Part shown: positions 11,541-22,719 of the stretch, one piece after another
How positions within the stretch are numbered: the first letter of the stretch is position 1
How the letters are laid out: every line of letters begins with the position of its first letter
From: Ophiura sarsii
Lineage: Eukaryota > Echinodermata > Ophiuroidea > Amphilepidida > Ophiuridae
Direction: 5' to 3'
Assembly (NCBI GenBank): GCA_035610835.1
Contig: CM069442.1
Coordinates: 58,693,950-58,757,949 of the forward strand
DNA length: 64,000 bases
Position numbers and translations under genes: made by a program
The notes under the pieces: generated by a model
The model's database searches: none
The model's input: the letters and a program-made list of their open reading frames with translations, nothing else
Told to the model about the DNA's origin: nothing

Positions 11541-11912
11541 TTAAAGGTATATTATGTGATCTTTCCAGGGAATGCCCTCAACATCGAAAAAAAATTGAAA
11601 GCAGATTTTCTTGCAGATTTACATTTCTGATCATAAATACATTCCAAGTTACAGGGCGATACGATTCTTAATTACTTAAATTATGGTTTTAGAGTGAAAA
11701 TAAACTGTCGGATTACCGACAACTTATTTTATTCTAGTCTAAATTCACTCTAAAACCATGATTTTGAGGTAATTAGGAATCGTATCGCTCTGTAACTTGG
11801 AATGTATGTACGATTTATGATCAGAAATGTAAATCTGCAAGAAAATCTACTTTCTAAAAAAAATCATGAATAGAGGGCGCTCCCTGGAAAAGATCACATA
11901 ATATGCCTTTAA
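11541..11912. mobile_element. Fold-back MITE with TTAA-type ends
   Basis: The outer ends are TTAAAGGTATATTATGTGAT (left) and ATCACATAATATGCCTTTAA (right). The arms of ~150 bp pair along their length (for example TTCCAAGTTACAGGGCGATA against TATCGCTCTGTAACTTGGAA). A short central loop at about 11701-11740 contains the inner inverted repeat TGTCGGATTACCGACA. No coding capacity. TTAA at both edges suggests a TTAA target, as in piggyBac-like elements. A degenerate half copy is at 42286-42452. Confidence 0.85.
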
Positions 11913-12100
11913 AATAAGCCTTGAATCACAGATTTGTATTTGACAGCGGGTGTTATGAATTTTACACTCAACGGCTTGATGTCAGTAAAACTGATATGTT
12001 AATTTGAATGACCAATCTCTGAGGTCACCTTTTGTTTTGATACTGTGCCAAAAGGGATTTAAATCTGTAAGATTTTCTTGGTACTGTATCAATCAAATTG

Positions 12101-12348
12101 CTATAGTTTGATCAGTTCCAAATTGGTAAAACCTACCTTACAGCAGCAAATGAATACAGAAGAATGCGGGCGCTCCAAATTGGCAAAGCCTCCTTACAGC
12201 AGCAAATGAATACAGAAGGATGCAGGCGTGCATGAACATGATAAAGGCAACAAGCACACTGTGTATCATATGTGTGACCATAATCGAGCGAGTATGCTTA
12301 GATCAAAACTGAATATTTCTCGCCAATTTGGAACTGATTAAACTATAG
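12101..12348. mobile_element. TIR element, CTATAGTTT family, copy 1
   Basis: The left end CTATAGTTTGATCAGTTCCA continues AATTGG. The right end CCAATTTGGAACTGATTAAA continues CTATAG. The TIRs are ~26 bp. Inside, a ~56-bp segment beginning CCAAATTGG and containing TTACAGCAGCAAATGAATAC is duplicated in tandem. Related copies lie at 38803-39332 and 51893-51992. Tc1/mariner-like affinity is possible because of the TA-containing ends, but this is inference. Confidence 0.75.
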
Positions 12349-12784
12349 TGTATCATCTTGTTTTACAGATAGATTTTCAATCTCCATTACATTTGATAAA
12401 TCTTGTTGGGAACGACCCTGTCAGTAAACAAAAAAGTCAAATTACTGATGAATCTCTGGAGTATTTATTACTGCAATGAGTTTTTATAGATGCTTCTATC
12501 CCATAGACACTGCTCAGTTACTATATCACAGAGTTGGACATTAATGGTGCACTTTCATACTCCTGTTATGCATTGGCCGACGTCGGCAGATATCGGTACA
12601 CGAGTTGAAGCAATATCAACTTTAATCCACCGAAGTCGGTCGATGCTCAACAAAGGTACTATGAATGGGCCTTTACTTGTTATAATCAAATCTGGAACCA
12701 ATCTTACTGATGAGTCCAGATATTTCAGCTATTTGGCATCATGAAAACAAAATGCGGCTAAACTATGGAATATCCCCCATTTTG
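12349..12784. other. Stretch with a CGACGTCGG palindrome, no gene called
   Basis: An open frame on the + strand at 12490-12744 crosses CCGACGTCGG and its imperfect mirror CCGAAGTCGG some 60 bases on. No domain recognised. Confidence 0.3.
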
Positions 12785-13930
12785 AATGTAACAATTATTT
12801 ATAGGGAATGGCGATCGTTAGATAAAAGAGAGCTTCATTACCAAGTAATGAGTCCTTGAAACACATTAACAAATTAATCAAATCAATCACTGATATTGTT
12901 AACTTAAATGACCAAAATATTGCTGGTCTAATGTACTGTACATCCCTGCTAGTCCCGGCCCCCATCAGCCGGGCAAAGTGTATGTCACTATCAGACTCCC
13001 GTCCCGCTCCTCCCCTCCCCTCTTAGCCAGGACAAATTGTACGCCATTCCACGGCTCATTTTATCAGTGATACATACCGGCTGCACGCCCAGGCTAACGG
13101 GGGGCACACTTTGTACGTCCCCGCATAGCCAGGCAACATTTTATGTGTGTCCCCGCTACCTAACAGCCCCTGCATGGTACCCGCCATGTCCAGGGCCCGG
13201 GCGGGTTGCAAATAAGTGCATAACATTGCTATACTGTTTATTACTGCTAATAAGAGTAATAATAATGCAACAAATTATAATTTCCCCAAAATTGCAGCTT
13301 TTGACTTGACATGTCTACTTTGTTGGTATGCTGATGCGCAGCAGTTATTGTTGATTGGTCCCCAGGCAATAGGTCAACTTATTGTACGTCCTTGTGTATC
13401 TGGGCTAATACGTGACCAGTTGTATCAAAATCGCTTACACAAATCGCAAGCTAGCAGTATAAAAACAATTATTTTTAGAGGGACTGTGATCGGTAAATAA
13501 AAGAGAGCTTCCCTATTCCATGCATGAGCCCTGGAAACACACAAAAAATTGATCACTGACATTGTAATCCTAAATGACTAATTAACCCATAAATGATGCT
13601 AGTCTTTTCACCATACAATGAATTCCATAGCAATTACTGGTGATTAACACTTAATGACTTAACACTTATTGACTTAATGCTACAATGCCTGATGTTCTAG
13701 TAGTGATGCATGTTTTTAAATGTTATTGGGAACCAGGATTTTCTGTGAGATACATTTATTATAGCGCATACCACCCCCCCCCCCCCCCCCCCCCCGAATA
13801 AAAATGCAGCTCTTGACTTGCCACTCTTCAACCAATACTGATGGGTAGAAGTTATTGTTGATTGGTCCCCAGGCAATAGGTCATTGTCCTTGTGTATCTG
13901 GGGTACTATGTGACCAGTTGTATCAAAATG
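12785..13930 (+). repeat. Diverged tandem duplication enclosing a degenerate minisatellite
   Basis: Two blocks alternate. Block J (12785-12945 and 13459-13610) contains ACAATTATTT...AAATAAAAGAGAGCTT and GGAAACACA. Block K (13285-13440 and 13798-13930) contains TTATTGTTGATTGGTCCCCA, GGCAATAGGTCA and GACCAGTTGTATCAAAAT. Between the first J and K, 12950-13215 is GC-rich with ~36-bp repeats of the type AGCCAGGCAAAATTTTGTAC then GTCCCCGC. A poly-C run (about 13772-13794) lies between the second J and K. Confidence 0.7.
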
Positions 13931-13995
13931 AAAATACTGTACATACATTGCAAGCCAATAGTGTTTTGTGATACAAAAAAGGCAAAGCACACCCC

Positions 13996-15567
13996 CAGGC
14001 ACGGATACAGGGGGGGGGGAGGAAGCTCTCCACAAAAAAAGGATCAAAAAGGGAAAGAGAGAGGAAGAAGAGGGGACAAATGAAAAAGCAAAAAGAAAAG
14101 GTTGGGGGAGGAGGGGTACAACAAGAACAAGGCGGGAGGGGAGGCATGCGAGGGACATAAGAACGTTTGTTTATTGGAAGTTGGTCGGGATACACACGCG
14201 TACGTACGTACGTGACGAGAAATCTTATATTTTGGAGGTAACTATATAGTTTAACTTCATTCTGGCATAGGCCTACATAAAAAGCCAATATTGATCGGAA
14301 ATAAAGTGATTGCTTTACAATAAAATATTGCTCAAAAGTACATACCAAATCACACCAAATGGGTTCCAAAAAATCCAATTCAGACTCCCCCCTGTTCGAG
14401 CTTTTAAACAATCTATACTTAAATCAAGAAAATATCAGTTTATATGCTCAACTTCTTTCTTGCATTGAAAAAAACAAAATATTTATTGGAAATGAAGAGG
14501 TGGCTTTTCGATAAAATGTTGGTCAAAAGCATACACCAGATCGTACCAAATGAGTTCGAAAATTGAAAAAAATCCAATCAGTGGCGTAACTAGAGGCAGG
14601 GCGATTGCCCTCCCCCCCCCCCCCCCCCCCCCCCCCCGCCCCCCCCCCCCAATATTGACGTCGTGTCGGTTGAGATTGGCACTTTCAGTTTATCTGACAA
14701 GAGGAATAATGGAATTATGATAGTCAAAAGTACACATACGAAAAATTCTCGCGCGCTATGCGCGCATATGTATCCCCAAAATGCAATATGCTTTGGTACA
14801 AGCCTGTTGAGAGCCAAATGTACCTCAATCGGGCCAAAAACAAGTGTAAAGTCGAAAATGTTTGCACATTTCTTGACTCCGGATAATGTTGTAGGTTATC
14901 TTTCATTTCTTGCCCCCCCCCCCCATTATCAATAACCTAGTTAAGCCACTGAATCCAATTCTAAGGGGGCACATCCCCCCTCAGACTCCCCCTGTTTGAG
15001 CTTTTTCTATACTTAAATCGTGAAATAAATCAGTATCAATATATCAGTATATGTTCAACTTCCTTCGTTCATTGATAAAAATCAAAATATTTATTGGAAA
15101 TGAAGAGGTGGCTTTTCGATAAAATGTTGGTAAACACCACATGTTATACACCAGATCGCACCAAATGACTTCAAAAATTGAAGAAAAAAAATCAAATTCT
15201 GTGGGGGGCACATTCCCCTCAGACTCCCCCCTGTTCGAGCTTTTAAACCATCTATACTTAAATCAAGAATGTAATTATCAGTATATGCTCAACTTCTTTC
15301 GTGCATTGGAAAAAAAACCAAATCTTTATTGGAAATGAAGAGGTGGCTTTTCGAGAACATTTTGGTCAAAAGTATACACCAGATCGCACCAAATGAGTTT
15401 GAAAATTGATTTTTTTTCTTCTTCTTTCTACTTCTGAGGGGGGCACATCCCCCTCAGACTCCCCCTGTCCGAGCTATGCTCGGAGGGCGGTGCTGTGCAC
15501 CGCTTGGATGGTACCAGCAACCTTTTTTGTTGTTGACCCCCCTAACATTTTCCTGGATCCGCGCCTG
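13996..15567 (+). mobile_element. hAT-like element (group A), copy 1, with nested MITE
   Basis: The element starts CAGGCACGGATACAGGGGGG and ends CCTGGATCCGCGCCTG. The flanks CACACCCC (13988-13995) and CACCCCCC (15568-15575) are a possible 8-bp TSD with one mismatch, although the sequence is low-complexity. The interior is built of about four ~230-bp tandem units, each with CAGACTCCCCCTGTTCGAGC and AAATGAAGAGGTGGCTTTTC. A purine-rich left part follows the start. Another hAT-like MITE is inserted at 14579-14951. No transposase. The same family occurs in reverse orientation at 53910-54661. Confidence 0.75.
14579..14951. mobile_element. Nested hAT-like MITE (group B), copy 1
   Basis: The ends are CAGTGGCGTAACTAGAG and AACCTAGTTAAGCCACTG, imperfect TIRs. 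The flanks are a perfect 8-bp duplication, AATCCAAT at 14571-14578 and 14952-14959, so the insertion event into the group A element is directly visible. It contains a poly-C run (~14611-14650) and GGTTGAGATTGGCACTTTC, also found in copy 2 at 33243-33498. Non-coding. Confidence 0.9.
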
Positions 15568-17730
15568 CACCCCCCAGAAAACACACCTACTCAAATTCAT
15601 TACCCTATGGAGCTATTCCAAATGGAGACACACACACAAATACTTCTCTACTTAGTGTAAGATGGAAATGAATATCCATAAAGCGGTGATGAACTGATAC
15701 ACATCTCCACAAAGTAGTAAATTTTATTTCACACACATAATAACTCCATTAAGTATAGCTTTTTTTACTGGGGGGGGGGGGGCAGTGGGATTGATTAGAA
15801 TATGTGTGCAGGGCAGTTTGTAGCTTTTTTGCTTATGGATCAATGTTTCATGTCTCCATAAGGAAATTAGATTTAGAAGTTCTTCATAAAATCCAATCTC
15901 ATTGAATCACAGTCAAAATAAAGTCGGTATAATTTTTAACTGGGGATGAGATTTTTTGCCTAATGTAAAGAGGTACTATTTGACTTTAACCCTCAACTGT
16001 TTTCATTTTGACACAACACTTTTACATATTCAACCCACGCCAATGATGTGCCTTGTAGTGACCTACATATTAGTGTCATGCATAGGGCGATGCACTATTT
16101 CACCATGCGATTTTAAGAAAATGTTTATCAAATTATACAAGGTAGGATGCCCTGTAAAACTTTGTTTTCGGTTGTTTTATTAGTTTAACATGGAAATTAC
16201 AAAGTCAGGTTTCAAACTAACGACATCAGAACAGCTATGCAGGTAAGGGGAGTGTGCAAAGCCACTGTGATTGGAGGATAACCCTTTAAATCTAGACCAC
16301 ACAAAGAAAGTGATAAACTGATAGTTTAAGCAAGCCAAATGGACAAATGGTCCATATGTGGCAGTTTTCGCAGGTTGTTCGTCATAATGCTCACAAAAAA
16401 TGATCTGTTTGTTTAAAACCACGCGGTTAGAAGATTTTTGAAGGAAAAAATCACACTGCTTTATTGATGTAAAATGTAGCTATCAAGCTCAATTTCTGCT
16501 ACGATTATTCAATGATTTTAATACACTAAACTGATCATTAACACAATATGGTTTTTTTAATAATATGCAAATCCTGTTCTACGAGCCCAGCTGACCCATC
16601 CCCCCCTCCCCACCCCCTTAGCTTAAAATTCTTTGTGGAAAATTGTTGCCTTTTTGTGTTTTTTTTTTTAATAACATTTTTTTCTTTTTCTTTTTCTTCT
16701 TCTTCAATATTTGAACATTTAGCAAATCGCTAAACATTCTTAGAAATTTACCTAAAATTAAAAATTAAAAAAATTAAAAAACCCAGACAAACCGACCCTA
16801 CCTAATTCAAGATTCAGTGTCAGGAATTTGTGTTTTTATAGTGCATAAATGTACAATGTCACTTGCACAATGCCCTCATGAAGTACAACAGATGACACAA
16901 ATGTACTATTCCGTTGTTAAGCATATAACACATTACTGAATTCTGAAAATAACAGTATTTGGTACTTCCTCAGTGTATTTTAAAAGGGTTTTAAGCAAAT
17001 GTCTAAGAAGAAAAAAAGAAACAAAATATTGTCTTGACATCACAGAGTGTACAGTTTACTGAATGCTGAAATGAAACTTGTTTTTTTCCCTTTTTTTCAT
17101 GTGCATGTTAACATGACGACAGTTGCCTTTACCTTAGGTTTATCTACCTTTTTATTGGACTACCTAATTATAACCTCTGCTTTCCTTATCAATCCAAAAG
17201 TATTTGAATTTACAATTAACAGACTTGAATCTATCCTTCAGTGAAAAAAAACTGAAAATGCTAAAAAAGCTAAAAACAGTGAATTTGGGGTAAAATAGCT
17301 TAAATTGATCTGAAAACAAAAGAAAATGCGTACATTTAAGTAAAAAATAAAATGGAAACGGGTTAAAAGCTGAAAAGGTTTAGGTCTGACTTAAGAGTAC
17401 AATTGCTTTGCCAAATCTATTATAAACCAAAGTATGTTTAGCTATATTTTGCAAAAATAAAAACAATGAATTATGTTGAAATTACATATTCAATACGTAA
17501 AAGAGAAGATGTGGCTAATGATATGGCAAGTCAGTTTTCTAAGGTACACAACCATTTTTATTACTCCCTATAGTACACACCTGCCATGCTCATCGTGTTT
17601 GCTTGCCCTGTAGGTGACAATGTGCAAGCTTGCATAAGATAAAGATAACATCCTTAAAATTGAGTTTCAAATGACAAGACATCCCCGTCTATAATTCTCT
17701 TCGCGATGTGTCATGTTTCGTTAACCACAT
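15568..17730. other. AT-rich stretch with poly-G run, nothing recognised
   Basis: A poly-G run sits at about 15771-15782. T-rich and pyrimidine-rich patches are at 16660-16705. Short open frames on both strands show no motif. Confidence 0.35.
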
Positions 17731-17734
17731 CTCT

Positions 17735-18475
17735 CGCGGCTCACAACGATGTGCCATCCACACGTGAAACATGGTCATTGTTGTGTGTTGGAAGTGACGG
17801 AATTAATCATGTGCTATCTTGTGTTTCATTACATAGTATCTAGGGAATATATTTGGGCAGGCCCGTAACCAAAACAAATTTGGGGGGTGCAAATTTGATC
17901 ACAAGTGGACCTTGCTTCCAAATTGTGGAGCTTGCCAGGGTGTGAATTTGGCAAAAGTGGACCTTTTTACCCAAATATGGATAGTTTAACAAAAATATGG
18001 AGCTTTTTACCCAAATATGGACATTTTAACCAAATATGGACCTTTTAACTAAAATATGGACCTTTATCCGAAATGTGGACTATTTTTGAACATAAAATGT
18101 GTAAAATTCCAAATTTTAAAAACCTTTTTGAGACTTTTGGGATTTTTGAGGGGGGGGGGGGCAATTACGGGTCTGTATTTGGGCAATATTGTCTAATCTG
18201 TGTAACAAGTGTCCAAACAATGTGTCGCCCACACGTGAAACATGGCCAATGTCATGTGTTGGATGTGACGCGATTAATCATACGCTACTTTGTATTTCAT
18301 TACTTAGTATTAAACTTGGTATATTGGGGCAATATTTACTGATCTGTATAACAAAGTGTCTTGTTCGTTGCTAGCTACAAACAATGTGTCGCCCACATGA
18401 GAAGTATGGCATATGTGGTGTGTTGTCGGAAGTAACAAAATTAATCATACACTATCTTGTGTTCCTTGACAATAT
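17735..18475 (+). repeat. ~160-bp tandem repeat, three units
   Basis: CCACACGTGAAACATGG-type blocks occur at about 17758, 18229 and, as CCCACATGAGAAGTATGG, at 18390. Each is followed by GTGTGTTGGAAGTGACG-like sequence and ATTAATCATacgCTAyyTTGTgTTtC. Units two and three are ~162 bp apart. Unit one is separated from unit two by the hAT-like insertion at 17858-18175. Confidence 0.8.
17858..18175. mobile_element. hAT-like MITE (group D), copy 1
   Basis: The ends are CAGGCCCGTAACC and GCAATTACGGGTCTG. The flanking 8-bp direct repeats are identical: TATTTGGG at 17850-17857 and 18176-18183. The interior is a degenerate ~23-bp tandem repeat (ACCTTTTTACCCAAATATGG) plus a poly-G run. Non-coding. A possible second, antisense end (GGTTACAGGCCTG) is at about 60818-60830. 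Confidence 0.9.
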
Positions 18476-19195
18476 AGGCTTATATGATGCAAATGATCAA
18501 TGGCCTCCATTTGACGGACAGGAAATTGGATAGCCTTGCACACCAAATCTAAATCAGTACTACAATGATCCATTTCTAAGAATGCAATTTGTACCAAGGA
18601 CAAAATAGAAGCAGTTCACACATAATATAAATATATCTTGACATTTTATTTGGAGAATCGAACTGAACCATTAACAGGGGGCTGGAAAGTACCAAAAAAG
18701 GGTTATCTTAATACAACAAGGCAAATATCAAATTGAGCCCCCCCCCCCCCCCCCCCCCCCACACCTCCTCTTCCTAAATTGATCCAAATTATTTGAACTA
18801 TAAATCAGCGGTATCTCTGGAAATTAAAGCTGGCATCGTCATAAACCTGTTGCTAAAGTGATAAATTTATACTTGATTTGGCAACGCATCTCACAGGCAC
18901 GTCCACACGTAACACAATGCCAGTAGTAATACCTCATACGCATCTCTTATCACGATATCAGAGTGTAAACAACCTGACAACGGGTCAAATCGAGTCACGA
19001 TGCTAGTGGCAGATAATTGTAATGTATTGATGCTTAGGTGTGTGTCATATGTACTTTGACTGGTAAGATTTTTTATTTTAAAACAGTAAATGAGGATAGA
19101 AGGATGGGTCCATCTATCATATATAGTATGAGAACATGTTTAACACATTTATTTATGATTTGTTCAGAGCATCTACCTAATATCTATACTATAGT
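18476..19195. other. AT-rich stretch with a poly-C run
   Basis: A C homopolymer lies at about 18739-18760. No gene recognised. Confidence 0.35.
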
Positions 19196-19214
19196 GCTAT
19201 CTTCAGTAGATAGC
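19196..19214. repeat. Single hairpin motif
   Basis: An exact GCTATCTTCAGTAGATAGC, with one extra T-A pair outside (7-8 bp stem, 5-base loop). It lies just before the ~78-bp array at 19360-19608. Confidence 0.9.
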
Positions 19215-19359
19215 ATATAAATATCTCTATCACTAAATGTTTGAACAGTATTTTTAATTATCCTCTTACCAAATTTGTTCAGTTTATGTGACAATATGAA
19301 ACATGTGTTAGTGTCTGGTTCATTTGAGTCCAAAGTAAATCTGCCATCACCTCTGAATA

Positions 19360-19608
19360 CTATCTTCAGTAGATATGATGTACAACACATCACAACATAT
19401 TGGTTTTCACACTGATATATGTCACCCTTTTGAAAGCTATCTTCAGAAGATAGCATGTATATTAAACACATAACAACAGATTCGTTTTAACACTGATCTG
19501 TGTCACCCTTTTGAATGCTAACTTCAGAAGATAGCATGTATAGCACAGCACAACAGATTCGTTTTTAACACTTATACATGTCACCCCTTTGAATGCTTCA
19601 GAAGATAG
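19360..19608. repeat. ~78-bp tandem array with the same hairpin core
   Basis: Hairpin motifs at 19360, 19437, 19517 and 19595 are separated by 77-80 bp. The linker is conserved among units (ACAACAGATTCGTTTT...ACACTGATATATGTCACCCT TTTGAA) but unrelated to the linker of the 63-bp array. The array is cut by the LINE at 19609. The linker text CACTGATATATGTCACCCTT reappears right after the LINE at 21579, so the LINE appears to sit inside the array. Confidence 0.85.
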
Positions 19609-21578
19609 TTCACCAAACCTCCCATTCAATCACATTCTGCACAATGATGACTTCTTCACAGTACTTACCAACTTTTCTCCGACACCAAAACTAACATTGC
19701 CAAACTGAACTCATTATGCTTTAACCCACTTCTCACCGATTCTATCTCAGATCAGACATGTGATCATCCGTCACTACTATCACACCGCAACTTCTCAAAA
19801 CATGAGTGCAATTACCACACAGATGATAGCCTCAATAACGTCAAGCTTACAAATGATCCCACTTCGTTTTCAATGCTTCACTTTAACTGTTGTAGTATCT
19901 CAAAAGCACATCTCTACATATCTGCACCAATTGAAACACCCATTCTCACTTATAGCCTGCTCTGAAACGGCTTACTCACAACAAATTCCCTCCTCGATGT
20001 GACAACTACAACTATATCGCAGGGCCACTGACTTTAGAGGGCGTGGAGTATTCATGTACCTTAGATCAGATATGAACAACAACTCCACAGATTTTACTAT
20101 GGGATCAGAAGCAGACTCACTATTCATTGAAATCACCATCAAACACAATAACACTACTAAAATATCATTGTCAGGGTCATCTATAAACTTCATGAGCATA
20201 CAATTTACAACTTCAACTTTAACTGGGAAGCGCTCCTTAACAAACTTAGAACAACAAAAAAGGATGTCTACATCCTCGGTGACTATAATATCAACTTACT
20301 CAACTACAATACAAATCCGAACATTAAAGACTTTATCAATACTTCACTCTCTAACTCGTTCATTCCTAAAATTGACAAACCGACTCGTATCACACGCACC
20401 AGTGCAACTATCATAGTTAACATTATAACTAATTCCACCGACATGAATTTAACTACGGGCATCCTGGTCACCAACATCTCTGATCACTCTTCTGTATTTC
20501 AGATCACTTCTCACCGAAACACACAACACATGGTCCACTGTCCAAAAGAGATTTTAGTGAACACAACACCTCACTCTTCAACACAACACTGCAAGAGGAA
20601 ACATGGGAGACCACCATCAACTCACCTGATCCCGACACTACATACAACAACTTCATCAATATTTACTCAAGGCACTACAACTCTTCGTTTCTACTCATGA
20701 GCATATACATGTCAACAGCCATGGATCACGAGTGGAATTGCACCAAGATCAATCAAGCACAAGCAGAAACTCTACCCGATTTACCTCAAAAAGAAAACAC
20801 TGCAAGCTGAGGAGAGGTATAAAAGATACAAAAACAAACTAAACTCACTTTATTCAACTTGCAAAGAAAACATATAATATTGACCAACTTCACGAACTCA
20901 AGCACGAACTTACAAAAACATGGAAATCCTGAACACAATCATTGGCCGGAAATGCAAAGTCAACACATTAACGGATCATTTCATTTACAGCGACACAACC
21001 TTCACCGATCCCGATGACATTACTAACAAATTTAATGACCTTGGAAAAAATCTTGCTAATAAAATCCCTCCAGCGGACAAACCCTTTACCGCTCACCTTT
21101 CTAATAGCCCACTCAACTCATTCTTCTTCAACCCAATAACTCTTCAAGAACTGCCCGACCTGCATCACCTTCTTAAATCCGGTAAAAGCATGGGCACAGA
21201 CAACATCGATCCCGGTATTGCTAACAAATCATTTGATCACATTACAACACCTCTTCTTCTGCACATTTTAAATCAATCACTACTCATGGGTATTGTACCA
21301 CATAAACTAAAATCTCCAAAAGTCATCCCTGTCTTCAAAAGCAAAGACCAGCACAGCATTACTAACTACAGACCTATTTCCGTATTGCCATCCTTCTCCA
21401 AGGTTCTTGAGAAAATAGTCCACACCAGATTATATAATTTCCTGGACAAAAACAATACTCTTGTTAATGAACAATACGGATTCCGATTAAAACGCTCAAC
21501 CTACATGGCACTTCTTGAACTTACCACTTACCTCACACATGCACTCAAAAAGAAAGATCACACCATGGGTATATTCCA
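19609..21578 (+). pseudogene. Broken CR1/L2-like LINE (endonuclease and partial RT)
   Basis: Remnant of a non-LTR retrotransposon that would copy itself by target-primed reverse transcription. An AP-endonuclease-like region with stops and frame changes runs from about 19810 to 20505. It includes HFNCCSISK, DYNINLL at about 20278 (for the usual GDFN), TRITRTSAT at about 20388 and a C-terminal ISDHSSVFQI (SDH motif) at about 20478. A 220-codon open frame at 20920-21582 covers the start of reverse transcriptase: a fingers region with SITNYRPISVLPSFSKVLEK (21358-21417) and NEQYGFRLKRST. The match stops at MGIF, just before the expected palm motif A, so the catalytic aspartates (including the YADD box), the thumb and the 3' end are missing. 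Dead by these criteria. The clade is inferred from motif style. Confidence 0.85.
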
Positions 21579-21631
21579 CTGATATATGTCACCCTTCTTT
21601 TCTTAACATATTTCTATGATGAACTAAAGAT

Positions 21632-22099
21632 GAGTGTTTATTCAGCAGAAGAACTTGATTCTTAACTTATTTCTTAACTTATTTCCTTACATAAAATAAA
21701 AATAATAGGCCAAAATTGTTTAACACTTTGTCTCAGCGGCCTGCACGCATTGCTTTTAAAATGGGATTTTGTGTTAGTAATGTCATCGGGATCAGTGAAA
21801 GTTGTGTCGCTGTGAATGAAGTGATCCGGTAATATGTTGACTTTGCGTTTCCGGCCAATGATTGTGTTTAGGAACTTCCATGTTTTTGTAAGATCGTGCT
21901 TGAGTTTGTGAAGTTGGTCAATATTATGTTTTCTTTGCAAGTCGAATAATGTGACTATATGAGTGCTCATTCAGCAGAAGAACTTGATTCTTAATAGTTC
22001 CCAACTTATTTTCTTACATAAAATAAAATAATAGGCCAAAATTGTTTAATACTTCGTCTCAGCGGCCAACACGCATTGCTTTTAAAATGGGATTTCGTG
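21632..22099. repeat. ~140-bp direct repeats flanking an inverted LINE fragment
   Basis: 21632-21771 and 21962-22099 match closely: TTCAGCAGAAGAACTTGATT, then TAGGCCAAAATTGTTTAA and CTCAGCGGCC, then GCATTGCTTTTAAAATGGGA. Between them lies a LINE piece in reverse orientation. The direct repeats share their inner part with the TIR element at 22033-22445. Confidence 0.85.
21772..21960 (-). pseudogene. Inverted fragment of the same LINE
   Basis: The minus strand encodes NIDQLHKLKHDLTKTWKFLN, then TIIGRKRKVN and DTTFTDPDDITN. These match with a few changes the segment just upstream of the RT domain in the 19609-21578 element (about 20880-21030 on the + strand). The fragment is only ~190 bp, truncated at both ends, and sits between two direct repeats. 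Confidence 0.85.
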
Positions 22100-22445
22100 C
22101 GTAACTTTACGTGTGGCAGCCATTTTTTATTATTTTTATTAAAAAATTAAAAAAAACTAGTAAGTTTCGGTGATACCCGGCAACCTTGTGACTGAGAACA
22201 CACATTCAACCTTGTGAAGTTAAGAGATAAAAAGAACACAAGCATACAATGTGCATTGATCATATCTGAGTACTTGTATTAAAAAGATAAAAGCATAATT
22301 ATTGACTATATTTTGATTTTTATAAAAAAATAAATTTAAAAAAAATTGCATAGGACATAGCTTATTTTAGTAAAACAATGGCACAGCACATAGCTTTTTA
22401 GCCAAAAGGCGCTGAGACAAAGTATTTAATTTGTTTGGCCTTATA
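22033..22445. mobile_element. TIR element (GGCCAAA...TTTGGCC)
   Basis: The left end ATAGGCCAAAATTGTTTAAT continues ACTTCGTCTCAGCGG. The right end GCGCTGAGACAAAGTATTTA continues ATTTGTTTGGCCTTAT. These form ~36-bp inverted repeats with a few mismatches. The left end also occurs alone at 21707. The interior is AT-rich and non-coding. Confidence 0.65.
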
Positions 22446-22491
22446 ATGTTAGTTTTTCTTGCACACACATACTATTGCTTACAAATTTATA

Positions 22492-22719
22492 GGTCCGTAT
22501 GCACAAAGGAGTTAGACCTGTCTAAAAGTTTGACCTGATCTAAGTGAAATTTATTCATGCCTCAAATGCTGTTTTCCTCTGCATTTTCATGAGATATTTT
22601 GTACTATTTTTGAACTTTGCATACAAATCATTACAATTTGTTAGCTAATTTGAGACCAGGTCTAACTTTAGACCCGGTCTAACTTTAGACCGGGTCTAAC
22701 TCTTTTGTGCATACGGACC
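22492..22719. mobile_element. TIR element (GGTCCGTATGCACAAA)
   Basis: The left end GGTCCGTATGCACAAAGGAG continues TTAGACC. The right end GGTCTAACTCTTTTGTGCAT continues ACGGACC. The near-perfect TIRs are ~28 bp. The right arm carries two to three direct ~20-bp copies of GACCcGGTCTAACTTTA, so the end is internally duplicated. ATA lies on both outer sides. Non-coding. Confidence 0.85.

Noticed and set aside
13697..14411. 150- to 160-codon minus-strand frames
   Set aside because: They cover the purine-rich part of the hAT-like element and poly-C runs; Pro/Ser/Phe-rich low-complexity translations.
20054..20700. Separate small genes upstream of the RT frame
   Set aside because: Other phases of the same DNA read LINE endonuclease motifs (DYNINLL, ISDHSSVFQI), so these frames are shadows or frame-shifted pieces of the LINE.
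21632..22099. A 140-bp LTR pair
   Set aside because: The direct repeats lack TG...CA ends, a primer-binding site or a polypurine tract, and the enclosed DNA is an antisense LINE piece.
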